Source: Nakamurella sp. PAMC28650 (GTDB taxonomy: Bacteria > Actinomycetota > Actinomycetes > Mycobacteriales > Nakamurellaceae). From it: a stretch of 64,000 nucleotides of DNA. The position numbers were made by a program, and so were the translations under genes. Location of the stretch: NCBI RefSeq assembly GCF_014303395.1, contig NZ_CP060298.1, positions 1,612,001 through 1,676,000 on the forward strand, read 5' to 3'. This document shows, one piece after another, positions 21,724 through 30,946 of this stretch (its first letter is position 1; the number at the start of each line of letters is the position of its first letter). The notes below the pieces were generated by a model, which had not been told where the DNA came from, did no database searches, and saw only the letters and a list, made by a program, of their open reading frames with translations.

Positions 21724-22614
21724 TCAGGCCCAGGGCAGCGCCTTCTCGGCGATGCCGAACAGAGAACCGGCCAACAACCGGGAGCCGAGGACGCGGACGG
21801 CGCAGACCCCCTCGGCATCCGGGTTCGTCAAGGCGTCGGGATAGCCGGGTCCAGCGTTGCCGGCCGAGTCCAGATGGAACGGTGTCGACGAGATCGACAG
21901 TGCACCGGCCGCAGACGGATCGGCGCGCCCGGTCGCGGCCCGCACGATCTTCCGGCAGTCCCGGTCCAACGTCCGCTGGTCGCGGAATCCGTTGGACAGC
22001 ATCGCGTAGGCGAACATCTCGTAGCGGTGCGGCTCTCGGCAGTCGATCACACCGGCCTGGTCGACCTCGATCGAGACATGGCAGCTGGCAAAGGCTGTCG
22101 GTAGCAGCCCGGTGCTCATCGCGTTCCGGATGGATCCGGAGTAGCTGGTTCCGGTGATCTGTGGGGTGACGACGCACGCCACCCAGTGCTGTCCGAAGGC
22201 AGCCTGCAGAGCGACCGGCACCATCTTGACGACCGACAGGGAGATGGGTTGCCAGCGAACATCTGTCGCCGAGGTGACGGGAGGTTTCCAACCCAGGTAG
22301 CCGGACAGATCAACGCACGGATCGACCGCGGCCGGGGCGGTGGAGTCCGGGGAAGCGGTGGGTGACTGGCTGATCCGGGCGACCTCGCCGTAGTGGGTCC
22401 CGGCGCAGCTGCCCAGCCGGTAGGACTGCTGGGCCGACACGAGTACCGCCGGGTCCGGCGGATTCTGCAGCAGGCACTGGCCGATGTGCGGGGGTAGCGG
22501 CACCGCACCCATGGACGCGCGCCCGGCCACGGCCTTCGGCTGCAGACTCGGTACCACCGCGGCAGTGAACAGCACCAGGGCCAGTATCAGCACACCCGTC
22601 GCGCGGCGATCCAC
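21724..22614 (-). CDS. Membrane-anchored secreted protein, Septum_form-like family (paralogue 2)
   Basis: A 296-residue protein beginning MDRRATGVLILALVLFTAAVVP, one membrane anchor, then an extracytoplasmic domain. It has HIGQCLLQ, GSCAGTHYGEVARI, CVDLSGYLGW, HWVACVV and ends VCAVRVLGSRLLAGSLFGI. The ordered Cys pairs and the HYGE motif match the paralogue at 23122-24099, and the ends match that at 17141-18058. It is cotranscribed with or follows the USP gene (37 bases). No enzyme motif is seen; a cell-envelope role is a guess. Confidence 0.75.
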   Translation of the reverse strand: MDRRATGVLILALVLFTAAVVPSLQPKAVAGRASMGAVPLPPHIGQCLLQNPPDPAVLVSAQQSYRLGSCAGTHYGEVARISQSPTASPDSTAPAAVDPCVDLSGYLGWKPPVTSATDVRWQPISLSVVKMVPVALQAAFGQHWVACVVTPQITGTSYSGSIRNAMSTGLLPTAFASCHVSIEVDQAGVIDCREPHRYEMFAYAMLSNGFRDQRTLDRDCRKIVRAATGRADPSAAGALSISSTPFHLDSAGNAGPGYPDALTNPDAEGVCAVRVLGSRLLAGSLFGIAEKALPWA

Positions 22615-22651
22615 CCGGTCACCGTAGCCGAGCAGGAAGCGGTGAGCGCGG

Positions 22652-23098
22652 CTACGGAACGACGGTGACGGGCCAGAGCCCGGCCCTGACCAGTCGGATC
22701 CCGATGGATCCCACGAGGCGGTGCCCCTGCGACGTGGAAGCCCCGACGATCACGGCGTCGGCGACGACCTTGGTGCAGACCTTGGAGATCTCGTTGAACG
22801 GATCGCCCTTGCGTTCGATGAATCGAGCGCGGATGCCCGCCTGGGCGGCCCCCGTCTCGACCTGGGCACGCAACTCGGTGGCGACGTCGTGCTGGGCCTC
22901 GTCGACCGCGGCCCCGGCCGCGGGGATGAAGTTGGCCATCGCCGATCCGCCGGCCACGTAGACCACCACCAGTTCGGCCCCCTGGCGACGGGCCAGTCCC
23001 GCCGCGTAGGACGCCGCCCGCAACGACGTGATCGAACCGTCGACCGCAGCCACGATGACCTTCGGCCCGTCGGTGCCCCGCTCGAATACCGATTCCAT
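22652..23098 (-). CDS. Universal stress protein (UspA family)
   Basis: A 148-residue single-domain Usp. The N-terminal strand VIVAAVDGSITSLRAASYAAGLA and the final LWPVTVVP strand are typical. The ATP-binding G-x2-G-x9-G-S/T signature is altered: the region reads VGASTSQGHRLVGSIG, lacking the first glycine pair. ATP binding is therefore doubtful. ATG 23098 is the natural start. It sits between two paralogous membrane-anchored proteins on the same strand, which suggests an operon. Confidence 0.85.
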   Translation of the reverse strand: MESVFERGTDGPKVIVAAVDGSITSLRAASYAAGLARRQGAELVVVYVAGGSAMANFIPAAGAAVDEAQHDVATELRAQVETGAAQAGIRARFIERKGDPFNEISKVCTKVVADAVIVGASTSQGHRLVGSIGIRLVRAGLWPVTVVP

Positions 23099-23121
23099 AA
23101 GCCCACTGTCCCCTTTGCCGG

Positions 23122-24099
23122 TCAGCCCAGCGGAACCGGGCCGTTGCCCAGGCCGAGCAGCGATCCGTGCAGCTTCGCACTGCCACTGGCATGGACGCCA
23201 CAGGTTCCGTACGCGGTGTCGCCCTCGGCCGACGGTCGGGCGGCGGGGACCTCTGCCCCGTCGGCGCTCAACCAGTCGAGGAACACTTCCAGCTGGAGCC
23301 GCCCACCTGCGGTGGGATCGGGCATCCTGGTGGTGCGGAGCGCGAGCGTGCGGCAGGCCTGCAGCTGGGCGGCGGGACTCGACCGGTCCGTGGTCAGGTT
23401 GGCCTGGCCCAGGATCTGGTACGTGTGCCAGTCGTCGCAGGGCTCGGGGGCCGAGGTCACCGACAGGCTGGCGGAGCAGCTGCCGAACAGGTCCGGGAGC
23501 CGGCCGGAGGCCCCTGCGTTCCGGAGCGGAGCGGCGAATCCGACCGCGGCGTTGTTGTCGACACCCGGGTTGGCCACGAGGACGCAGGCCCCCCAGGTCT
23601 GGCCGGCCGCCTTCTGTCGCGCATCTGGTCCGGCGAAGGCGAAGCTCGCATTCAGCGTCGGAGTCCAGGCGGCCGGGTCGGTCGCATTTCCGGGAGACGG
23701 GTCGGCCAGACCGACGTAGACCAGGGCTTGCTGCGGGCAATGGTTCAGTAGCTCCCAGCCGGCGCCTCGGGTGTCCGGCTCGATTACGCCGGGACCGTTC
23801 GACAACGGATTCTTCTGCGGTGGGAGGTTCGGTAGCACCGCGGTGATCTCGCCGTAGTGGCGCGCCGAGCAACTGCCGTACTGCATCGGCGGGAGCACCA
23901 CGTACTTGCTGCCCGAATCGTCGAAGATGGAGACTGGCGGAACGCTGGTGGTGCACGAACCGACGGCCGGTGGGCCCGGCACCGGAGTGGCCGTCGGGTG
24001 CCCGGATATCAGCTTCGTGGCGATGCGCGGAACGATGACGGCGGCCAGCAGCACCAGCACCAGCACCAGCATCACCACTCCGCCCGCCCTGCGGTCCAT
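23122..24099 (-). CDS. Membrane-anchored secreted protein, Septum_form-like family (paralogue 3)
   Basis: A 325-residue protein beginning MDRRAGGVVMLVLVLVLLAAVIVP, then an exported domain with PPAVGSCTTS, YGSCSARHYGEI, WGACVLV and a final GTCGVHASGSAKLHGSLLGL. Start ATG 24099 is preferred to GTG 24105 because it aligns with the MDRR starts of the two paralogues. It is 23 bases upstream of the USP gene and divergent from a lipoprotein gene. Confidence 0.75.
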   Translation of the reverse strand: MDRRAGGVVMLVLVLVLLAAVIVPRIATKLISGHPTATPVPGPPAVGSCTTSVPPVSIFDDSGSKYVVLPPMQYGSCSARHYGEITAVLPNLPPQKNPLSNGPGVIEPDTRGAGWELLNHCPQQALVYVGLADPSPGNATDPAAWTPTLNASFAFAGPDARQKAAGQTWGACVLVANPGVDNNAAVGFAAPLRNAGASGRLPDLFGSCSASLSVTSAPEPCDDWHTYQILGQANLTTDRSSPAAQLQACRTLALRTTRMPDPTAGGRLQLEVFLDWLSADGAEVPAARPSAEGDTAYGTCGVHASGSAKLHGSLLGLGNGPVPLG

Positions 24100-24164
24100 G
24101 GACACGAGGGTACGGCGTCGCCGCGCACGGCCCCGGACGCGGCGACTCGTACATTGAACCCATC

Positions 24165-25322
24165 ATGGGAGATATCAGGCCTGGCATCGCGGCCCGTTCG
24201 AGGCGGGGCGGATGGCCCGTCGCGCTGGTGGCGATCGCGCTGGCGGCCGGCTGCACCGTCGGCGGGACGGCCGTGATCGCACCGTATCGGAGTGTTCCCC
24301 TGGAAAGCCTCTCGGCCGGGCCGATCGTCGCGTCCGTCGCCGGCGTGCTGGCGCTGGCCCCCGGCGGCGACGCCGTCGCGGTGGCCGACCCGGTGCACGG
24401 TATCTGCATCGCGGCCGTGCGCTCCGGTCCGGCGCCGTTCTGTGCCAAGGTCGAGCTCCGCGGGAAACTACCGGTCAGCGCGGTCTTCTCGCCCGACGGC
24501 GGGACGATTGCCCTCGGTCAGGACGTGACGGCCCAGGGAGACGGTCATGTCTGGCTGGTGGACGCTCGCACCGGCGACGCCCGTCAGGTCCCTTCCCCGG
24601 ATGCGGCTGCGCCGACCGGGAGTGCGCCGGTCACGTCGCCCCGATCCTCCTACGTCTCGATGTTCTGGAATGGCGGAACGGGACATCTGCTGCTCGTCGC
24701 CAACGCCACCAACGCCATCGGCGCGACGACCCGACTGGTCGACGTCGATCCGGGATCGCTGGTCCCCAGGGTGGTGTCGCCTGCCACCGGTCCCTACGAG
24801 TTCCAGACGGGCAACATCGCCGGTGGTGGCCCGAGCGTGATCTTCACGGTGACCAGGGGAGACCAGATCCCGCCGAACCTGGTGGAGATCAACCTCGACA
24901 GCGGGATGCGCAGGGAGACGGGCCCTCTCGGGGCGGACGGAACGCAGTTGGTGCCGCTGGCGGTCTCCCCGGACGGATCGCAGGCGATCGTCGGCTCGGC
25001 CACCTACGGCGACGCCGGACCGCCTCGGCGTCTCGAGCTGGCGGCCCGAACCCTGACCGACATCGCCGGGCTCGTCGGGAACTTCGCGCTGGCCGGCTAT
25101 TCACCGAACGGCTCGCAGATCGCGATGGTGTCCACCACGCCCGGCGGGCTCGTGGTGCAGGTGGCGGCGGCCGGTGGGGGAGCCGCCCGGACCGTCGGCC
25201 GGCTACCCGGTGTGCTGACGCGCGGCAGCCGGTTGACGTGGTCGGGCGTGGACGCGCTGAGCATCTCCAGCCCGACGCCGCTGGCCGTCGGCGCGGTGCT
25301 GGGTTGGAAGCTCCGCGGCTGA
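24165..25322 (+). CDS. Putative beta-propeller lipoprotein
   Basis: A 385-residue exported protein. The N-terminus has Arg residues, a hydrophobic stretch ALVAIALAA and a lipobox ending AGC. The mature part contains repeated blades with SPDG/SPNG signatures (VFSPDGGTIAL, AVSPDGSQAIV, GYSPNGSQIAM), typical of WD40-like PD40/TolB beta-propellers. It is divergent from paralogue 3. A role as an envelope binding or scaffold protein is likely; the ligand is unknown. Confidence 0.78.
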   Translation: MGDIRPGIAARSRRGGWPVALVAIALAAGCTVGGTAVIAPYRSVPLESLSAGPIVASVAGVLALAPGGDAVAVADPVHGICIAAVRSGPAPFCAKVELRGKLPVSAVFSPDGGTIALGQDVTAQGDGHVWLVDARTGDARQVPSPDAAAPTGSAPVTSPRSSYVSMFWNGGTGHLLLVANATNAIGATTRLVDVDPGSLVPRVVSPATGPYEFQTGNIAGGGPSVIFTVTRGDQIPPNLVEINLDSGMRRETGPLGADGTQLVPLAVSPDGSQAIVGSATYGDAGPPRRLELAARTLTDIAGLVGNFALAGYSPNGSQIAMVSTTPGGLVVQVAAAGGGAARTVGRLPGVLTRGSRLTWSGVDALSISSPTPLAVGAVLGWKLRG

Positions 25323-25403
25323 CGGGGCGCGATCCGGGTCCGGCGGGCGTGATCATCCCGACCCGGGGCGGTTCCGGCAGCGACCGGCGGGCAGGATTGT
25401 GGC

Positions 25404-25964
25404 GTGAGCATCCAGGTAGTGGGCATCGGCGGGTCCGTCGACCCGGATTCGCAGTCGGAACGAGCATTGCGGGCGGTGCTGGCCGCCGCGAGGAAGCGAG
25501 GCGCGGTGACGGCGTCCTTCACCGGCCGTGCGCTGGACTTCGCGCCCTATCACTACGGCGCGGCGCTTCCCGAGACCGCCAGGGACTACATCGAAGCGGT
25601 ACGCACGGCCGATGCCGTCGTGATCGCCTCGCCCGGCTATCACGGGACCGTGTCCGGGCTCGTCAAGAACGCGCTGGACTACCTCGAGGAACTGCGGACC
25701 GACGCCCGCCCGTATCTCGACGGGCGGCCCGTCGGGGCGATCGCGGTGGCCAAGGGCTGGCAGGCCGCCAACGGCACGCTGTCGACCATCCGTCAGGTCA
25801 TCCATGCGCTGCGCGGTTGGCCGACGCCGCTGGGTCTGACGATCAACAGCGCGATGACCACGTTCGACGCGTCCGATGTCACCGAAGATCCTGGTGTGGC
25901 CACGTCCACCGACCTGCTCGCCGGGCAGTTGGTCGACTTCGTGCGCCGGGTGGCCCGCGACTGA
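25404..25964 (+). CDS. NADPH-dependent FMN reductase (flavodoxin-like)
   Basis: A 186-residue flavodoxin-fold reductase. The N-terminal GIGGSVDPDSQSERALRAVL and SPGYHGTVSGLVKNALDYLEEL segments are the FMN phosphate and isoalloxazine sites of the SsuE/azoreductase/ArsH-type family. GTG 25404 begins right at the first strand. Probably reduces FMN or quinones with NAD(P)H; a specific partner monooxygenase is not nearby. It precedes the broken acyl-CoA synthetase by 81 bases. Confidence 0.85.
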   Translation: MSIQVVGIGGSVDPDSQSERALRAVLAAARKRGAVTASFTGRALDFAPYHYGAALPETARDYIEAVRTADAVVIASPGYHGTVSGLVKNALDYLEELRTDARPYLDGRPVGAIAVAKGWQAANGTLSTIRQVIHALRGWPTPLGLTINSAMTTFDASDVTEDPGVATSTDLLAGQLVDFVRRVARD

Positions 25965-26045
25965 CGGCCGTGCGGGTGGGGCCGGGGCGGTCCGAGTGGC
26001 GTCGACGGCCAGGCCGGCCGTGGACCCGCGAGAGGACTCAAGACG

Positions 26046-27800
26046 ATGACGTCGGGCAGCACTTCACCAGGAATCACAGGTTCGCCCACCGAGTTGCTCC
26101 GAGCGGCCCGGGAGTTCCTGGTCGAGCACCGCACCGACTACCCGACGGCGGTTCGCGACTTCCGTTGGCCCCGGCCGGAATACTTCAACTTCGGCCTCGA
26201 CTGGTTCGACGTGATCGCTGCGGAGCACCCGTCGCGTCCAGCGTTGTCGATCGTCGAGGAGAACGGTGACTCCGGTTCCTGGACTTACGGCCGGATGTCG
26301 GCGAGGTCCGACCAGGTGGCCGCGTGGCTGCGCGGACTCGGGGTGCGGCGCGGGGACCGGATCATCCTGATGCTGGGCAACCAGGTCGAACTCTGGGAGG
26401 TGATCCTCGGTGCGATCAAGCTCGGAGCCGTCCTCATCCCGGCGTCCACCCTGCTGGCCACCGATGACCTGCGGGACCGGGTGGAGCGCGGGCAGGCGGC
26501 CTTCGTCGTCGCGCGGGACGCCGACACCGGGAAATTCGATGCCATTTCCGGTGATTTCGTTCGGATCGCGGTGGGCGAGGCCGTACCGGGTTGGATCGCC
26601 TACTCCGACAGCGCATCGGCACCGGGTGTTTTCGAGCCCGACGCCCTGACGAGGGCGGACGACACCTTGCTGCTCTACTTCACCTCGGGGACGACGGCAT
26701 TGCCGAAGCTGGTCGAGCACACCCACGTCTCGTACCCGATCGGGCACCTGACGACGATGTTCTGGTTGGGCCTCCGACCCGGCGACGTGCATCTGAACAT
26801 CTCCTCGCCCGGCGGGGCGAAACATGCCTGGTCCAACGTCTTCGCGCCCTGGATCGCCGGCGCGACCGTGTTCCTGTAGAACTACACGCGGTTCAACGCC
26901 GGCGAGTTGATGCGGGTGATGGGCGAGAACCACGTGACCACCTTCTGTGCGCCGCCGACGGTGTGGCGGATGCTGATCCAGGCCGATCTCTCGGCTCTGG
27001 CGACGCCTCCGCGTGAGGTGGTCGGAGCCGGTGAACCGCTGAACCCTGAGGTGATCGAGCAGGTCCGGCAGGCCTGGGGTGTGACCATCCGTGACGGTTT
27101 CGGCCAGACGGAAACCACCCTGGCCATCGGGAACTCACCGGGCCAGGCCGTCAAGGAGGGCTCGATGGGCCGCCCCATGCCAGGTTTCGCGGTCGCGCTC
27201 GTCGACGTGACCTCCGGCGTCGTCACGCCCGTCGACGGCTCGGCCGTCGGTGAGGGTGAGATCTGCCTGGACCTGGGCAGGCGGCCCGTGTCGCTGATGG
27301 CCGGTTACCACGGCGACGCCGACCGGACCGCCGAGGCGATGGCCCAGGGCTACTACCACACCGGCGATGTGGGCTCGGTGGACACCGACGGCTACATCAC
27401 CTACGTGGGCCGCGCCGACGACGTGTTCAAGGCCTCGGACTACCGGATCTCGCCGTTCGAGCTGGAATCGGTGCTGCTGGAGCATGAATCGGTCGCCGAG
27501 GCTGCGGTGGTACCGTCGCCGGATCCGCTCCGACTGGCCGTGCCGAAGGCCTACGTGGTGCTGGCGGGTGGCTCGCCACCGGACCGCGCGACCGCGGCGT
27601 CGATCTTCCAGTACTCGATGGATCACCTGTCCCCGTACAAGCGGATCCGCCGTCTCGAGTTCGCCGACCTGCCCAAGACCATCTCCGGCAAGATCCGCCG
27701 GGTCGAACTCCGCAGCCGGGAGGACCTGATCCACGCCGTCGGGGCCGTCGAACCCTCCACCGAGTTCCGGCTCGAGGACTTCCCGGAACTCCGCCCCTGA
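26046..27800 (+). pseudogene. Acyl-CoA synthetase interrupted by one in-frame TAG
   Basis: The frame from ATG 26046 encodes an ANL-type acyl-CoA synthetase of the medium-chain/acetoacetyl type (LLYFTSGTTALPKLVEHTH, TRFNAGELMRVM, GFGQTETT, YYHTGDVGSVD, KTISGKIRRVEL). It is broken by TAG at 26877-26879 inside ATVFL-stop-NYTRF, where relatives have an aromatic residue. The same frame continues unbroken to 27800 (584 codons), and every later catalytic motif is intact. So this is a single nonsense mutation in an otherwise complete gene, recent or a sequencing error. A second start at 26907 could give only the C-terminal half. Confidence 0.85.
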
Positions 27801-27833
27801 CGCCCCCCGCTCTGACCCCCGCGCGTAACCCTC

Positions 27834-27913
27834 GCGCTTATCAACTTCGACGGCGCTCATGAACGTCGCGACCTTGGGACGCAAGGGACAGAAATCGATC
27901 CGTTGATGAGCGC
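27834..27913. repeat. Dispersed ~80-bp intergenic element, copy C
   Basis: Opposite orientation to the other copies in the window. It begins GCGCTTATCAAC and ends GTTGATGAGCGC, a terminal inverted repeat with one mismatch, around GGGACGCAAGGGACAG. It is 33 bases 3' of the acyl-CoA synthetase stop (plus strand), in the same gene-relative orientation as the others. Confidence 0.75.
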
Positions 27914-27948
27914 GGCGCAATCCGGGAGCCACGCGACCCAGGCGGACG

Positions 27949-29892
27949 TCAGGCGCTCGGCATCCCGAGAGCCTGCCGGGTGAAGGAGATCTCGCAGGCC
28001 ACCTGACGAATGCGCTCCTGCACGACCATCGACCCGTGGCCGGCCTCGTACCGGTACTGGGCGTACCCGGGGGTATAGCTGCCGTCGGCGGCCCGCGAGG
28101 CGAGAGCGTCGAGGTAGGTGTCGATCTGACGGATCGGGCAACGCGGGTCGTTCTCCCCGGCCAGGATCAGCAACGGCGCGACCACCTGATCGACGTAGGT
28201 CAGCGGTGAGGAGTCGACGTAGGCCGATCGCACCTCGTCGGGCGAGCCGCCGAACAGCGCCCGGTCGTACGCCCGGAGCGGTTCCATCTCGTCTTCGTAG
28301 GCCTGCAGGTAGTCGGCCACCGGCACGCCGCCGATCCCCACGGCCCAACGCGACGGTTGGGTGCCGAGTCCGAGCAGCGTCAGGAACCCGCCCCAGGAGT
28401 AGCCGGCGAGGACCGAACGGGCCGGGTCGACGACGCCTGCCGCGACCAGGTGGTCGTGAACGGCGGCGACATCGGCCAACTCGACGTGGCCGATCCGTTC
28501 GGACAGGGCGTCGCGCCAGGCCGACCCGTAGCCGGTGGAGCCTCGGTAGTTGACGTGCACGACGGCGAAGCCGGCATCCAGCCAGGCCGCTCGTGTCGCG
28601 TCGTAGGAGTCCTCGTCGGCCGCCGCCGGGCCGCCGTGCAGGAAGAAGACCGTCGGCAGGGCGGTGTTGGACCGGTCGGGCTCGGCCGGTGCCCCCCAGC
28701 CGGCCGGTCGGGCGATCAGGGCGTGGATATCACCCCCGGGTCCCTTCACCCACAGATCGGAGACCGGCTGCGAACTGGGAGCCGTTCCACCGGGCGGCAG
28801 CAACAGGGACGAGTCGGAGGTGGCCGCCGGTGCGAGGCTGCGGAGTTGACCCGGCTGCTCGGAGCTCGACCAGCGGTACCAGATGGTGCCGTCCGGTCGG
28901 ACGAGCGCGCCGGAGATGACGCCGGGCGCCGCGGGTAGGTCCACCATCGATCCGTCGGCCAGATCGTAGTAGTGCATCGTGGTGCGGCCGGCACGCGTGT
29001 GCACGACCAGCAGCGACTGTCCGTCGGGGTAGAAATCACCCGAGATGTCTCCGGGCAGGTCGATCTCGAGCTCGGTGACCTCACCGGTGAGGACGTCCCA
29101 GATGAGCAGTTCGTCGCGTCCGTGACGTTCGTGCCCGACCAGCACCCGCTGGTCCCCGGGCACCGGGGAGAAGGTGATGGCCGACAGACCCTTGCCGGGA
29201 GAGTCGTCGAGTTCGGCGAGCACCCTGCCATCGGACACCGAGATCGCACGCAGGGCCGGGTATCGGGAGTCGCCGTGTTCGGAATGCGCAAGCAGCCAGA
29301 TGGTCTCGTCACGGGAGAGGCCGTCGACGCCGGCGTCACCGGCGTGTCGGTAGACGATCGCCGGCTGCCGGCCGTCGACCGAGAGGTGGATACGAGTGCC
29401 GTCGTCGTCGGAGAAGCCGGCGACCACGACGTTCCGTCCGACCTCCAGGCCGGCGGGGTAGCCGGGCGCCACCCCGGGCATGGCCGGCACGGCGGCGCCC
29501 GGGTCGCTGCCGAACGGCTGCTGCTGCCACTGACCGAACTCGTCCCCGTCGGTGTCGTCGAACCACAGCACACTGCTGCCGTCCGCCGAAAGGGTGCCGT
29601 GGGAGGTGCCGTCCGGCCGGTCGGTGGAGACCAAATGGGTTCCGGCCGCTATGTCCCAGCAGTACAGCTCATACCGGCCGTTGGCGTTGGAGACGTAGAC
29701 GGCGCGGTCCGGGACGTCTCGGGCGGGATCGGCGAGGCTGATCCGGGTGGCCGAGAAGCGTTGCTGCCAGGTTCGTTCGACGCCCTCGTCGCTGAAGAGC
29801 CGTGGCGGAACCACCGCACTCGGATGAGGTGGGCGGACACCGGTCGATCCCTGCGCAGGAGGGGCTCCACGGTCATCGGGGGCAGCGTTCAT
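27949..29892 (-). CDS. S9-family prolyl oligopeptidase-like serine peptidase
   Basis: A 647-residue cytoplasmic peptidase. The N-terminal two thirds is a beta-propeller with repeated strand patterns (LSADGSSVLWFDD, ITFSPVPGDQRVLV). The C-terminal alpha/beta-hydrolase domain has the oxyanion HGGPAAADEDSYD, the nucleophile in AGYSWGGFLTL, Asp in GENDPRCP and His in EAGHGSMV. This is the acylaminoacyl-peptidase/dipeptidyl-peptidase IV-like branch. Start ATG 29892 (MNAAPDDRGA) avoids overlap with the divergent gene. Confidence 0.9.
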   Translation of the reverse strand: MNAAPDDRGAPPAQGSTGVRPPHPSAVVPPRLFSDEGVERTWQQRFSATRISLADPARDVPDRAVYVSNANGRYELYCWDIAAGTHLVSTDRPDGTSHGTLSADGSSVLWFDDTDGDEFGQWQQQPFGSDPGAAVPAMPGVAPGYPAGLEVGRNVVVAGFSDDDGTRIHLSVDGRQPAIVYRHAGDAGVDGLSRDETIWLLAHSEHGDSRYPALRAISVSDGRVLAELDDSPGKGLSAITFSPVPGDQRVLVGHERHGRDELLIWDVLTGEVTELEIDLPGDISGDFYPDGQSLLVVHTRAGRTTMHYYDLADGSMVDLPAAPGVISGALVRPDGTIWYRWSSSEQPGQLRSLAPAATSDSSLLLPPGGTAPSSQPVSDLWVKGPGGDIHALIARPAGWGAPAEPDRSNTALPTVFFLHGGPAAADEDSYDATRAAWLDAGFAVVHVNYRGSTGYGSAWRDALSERIGHVELADVAAVHDHLVAAGVVDPARSVLAGYSWGGFLTLLGLGTQPSRWAVGIGGVPVADYLQAYEDEMEPLRAYDRALFGGSPDEVRSAYVDSSPLTYVDQVVAPLLILAGENDPRCPIRQIDTYLDALASRAADGSYTPGYAQYRYEAGHGSMVVQERIRQVACEISFTRQALGMPSA

Positions 29893-29961
29893 GGCCTCAT
29901 CCTGCCTGCTGTTCGCGCGTTCGCGTGCCATCGACGAGCTCGGGATGACAAACTCCTTCCC

Positions 29962-30822
29962 ATGGCTGCATCCGTGCCGGCCGGCTGGTACCCAGATCCC
30001 TCCGGCGCCCAGGCGCTCCTGCGCTGGTGGGACGGCAGCACCTGGACGGAGCACACCCAGCCGGTGCAGCCCACCCCGGCGGCCCAGCAGCAGCCGTACG
30101 GCCGGCCGGGCCAGCCGTCGGGGAGTTACCCCGCCACTGCGGCGACGAGCCAGGGACATACCTACGGTGACCAGACGTTCGGCGGGAACATGCAGGTGGG
30201 CGGCCCGGCGGCCGCCGGTTATCGCTCACCGATGACGGAACAGAACATCTTCGTCAGCCAGAAGCGCAAACTCATCGAGGTGACGGCCGAGTATGCCGTG
30301 TTCGCGCAGGACGGCGGCCAGATCGGCATGGTGACCGAGGTCGGTCAGAGCGCCGCCAAGAAGGCTATGCGAGTGCTGACGAGCTTCGACCAGTTCATGA
30401 CGCACCGGCTGGAGGTGCGGGACATGAACGGTCAGGTGCTCATCATGCTCACGCGTCCGGCGAAGGTCCTCAAGTCAACCTTGATCGTGCAACGCAGTGA
30501 CGGTTCCGAGGTCGGCCGTCTGGTGCAGCGCAACGTGTTCGGCAAGATCCGGTTCGGTCTGGAGTCCGCCGGCCAGGAGATCGGCTCGCTGAACGCCGAG
30601 AACTGGCGGGCCTGGAATTTCTCCATCCAGGATCACACCGGCGCCGAGGTCGCCAGGGTGACCAAGACCTGGGAAGGGTTGCTGACCACCATGTTCACGT
30701 CAGCCGACAAATACATGGTGCAGATCCACCGGCCGCTGTCGGATCCGATGCTTTCCCTGGTGGTGGCGGCTGCCCTGACCGTCGACACGGCACTGAAGCA
30801 GGATTCGCGTGGACTGAACTAG
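29962..30822 (+). CDS. DUF2510 and phospholipid-scramblase-like (LURP-one-related) protein
   Basis: A 286-residue protein. Residues 1-40 form a DUF2510 repeat (PAGWYPDPSG, RWWDGSTWTEHTQP), typical of actinobacteria. A Pro/Gln/Gly linker follows (40-90), then a ~190-residue beta-rich domain with FVSQKRKLIEVTAEYAVF, LTSFDQFMTHRLEVRD and VTKTWEGLLTTMFTSADKY. That domain matches the Tubby-like/scramblase (LURP-one-related) fold. A hydrophobic C-terminal stretch MLSLVVAAALTV could insert in the membrane. The role is likely membrane or lipid associated; not determined. Confidence 0.82.
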   Translation: MAASVPAGWYPDPSGAQALLRWWDGSTWTEHTQPVQPTPAAQQQPYGRPGQPSGSYPATAATSQGHTYGDQTFGGNMQVGGPAAAGYRSPMTEQNIFVSQKRKLIEVTAEYAVFAQDGGQIGMVTEVGQSAAKKAMRVLTSFDQFMTHRLEVRDMNGQVLIMLTRPAKVLKSTLIVQRSDGSEVGRLVQRNVFGKIRFGLESAGQEIGSLNAENWRAWNFSIQDHTGAEVARVTKTWEGLLTTMFTSADKYMVQIHRPLSDPMLSLVVAAALTVDTALKQDSRGLN

Positions 30823-30838
30823 CGGCCCCGTCATCGGG

Positions 30839-30888
30839 TCGGACTATGCAATTGCGTTGATCGAGTTTAAAGGCTCGGACTATGCAAT
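30839..30888. promoter_or_regulatory. Direct repeat in the CarH-like gene promoter region, possible operator
   Basis: TCGGACTATGCAAT occurs twice, at 30839-30852 and 30875-30888, 36 bases apart, 59-108 bases before the ATG at 30947. TTGATC at 30857 and TATGCA at 30881 (18-base spacer) could form a promoter whose -10 lies in the second repeat. A repressor at this site would block it. CarH/LitR proteins are known to bind promoter-overlapping direct repeats; the motif here is my own observation. Confidence 0.5.
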
Positions 30889-30946
30889 CGGGTCGACCGG
30901 AAAGTGATGCGAGTAAACCGACCGTCTGTGGGCGCAAACTGATGGC

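Noticed and set aside
26877-26879. Programmed readthrough or pyrrolysine at the TAG
   Set aside because: There is no downstream recoding structure that I can see, and a synthetase has no need for it; a point mutation is simpler.
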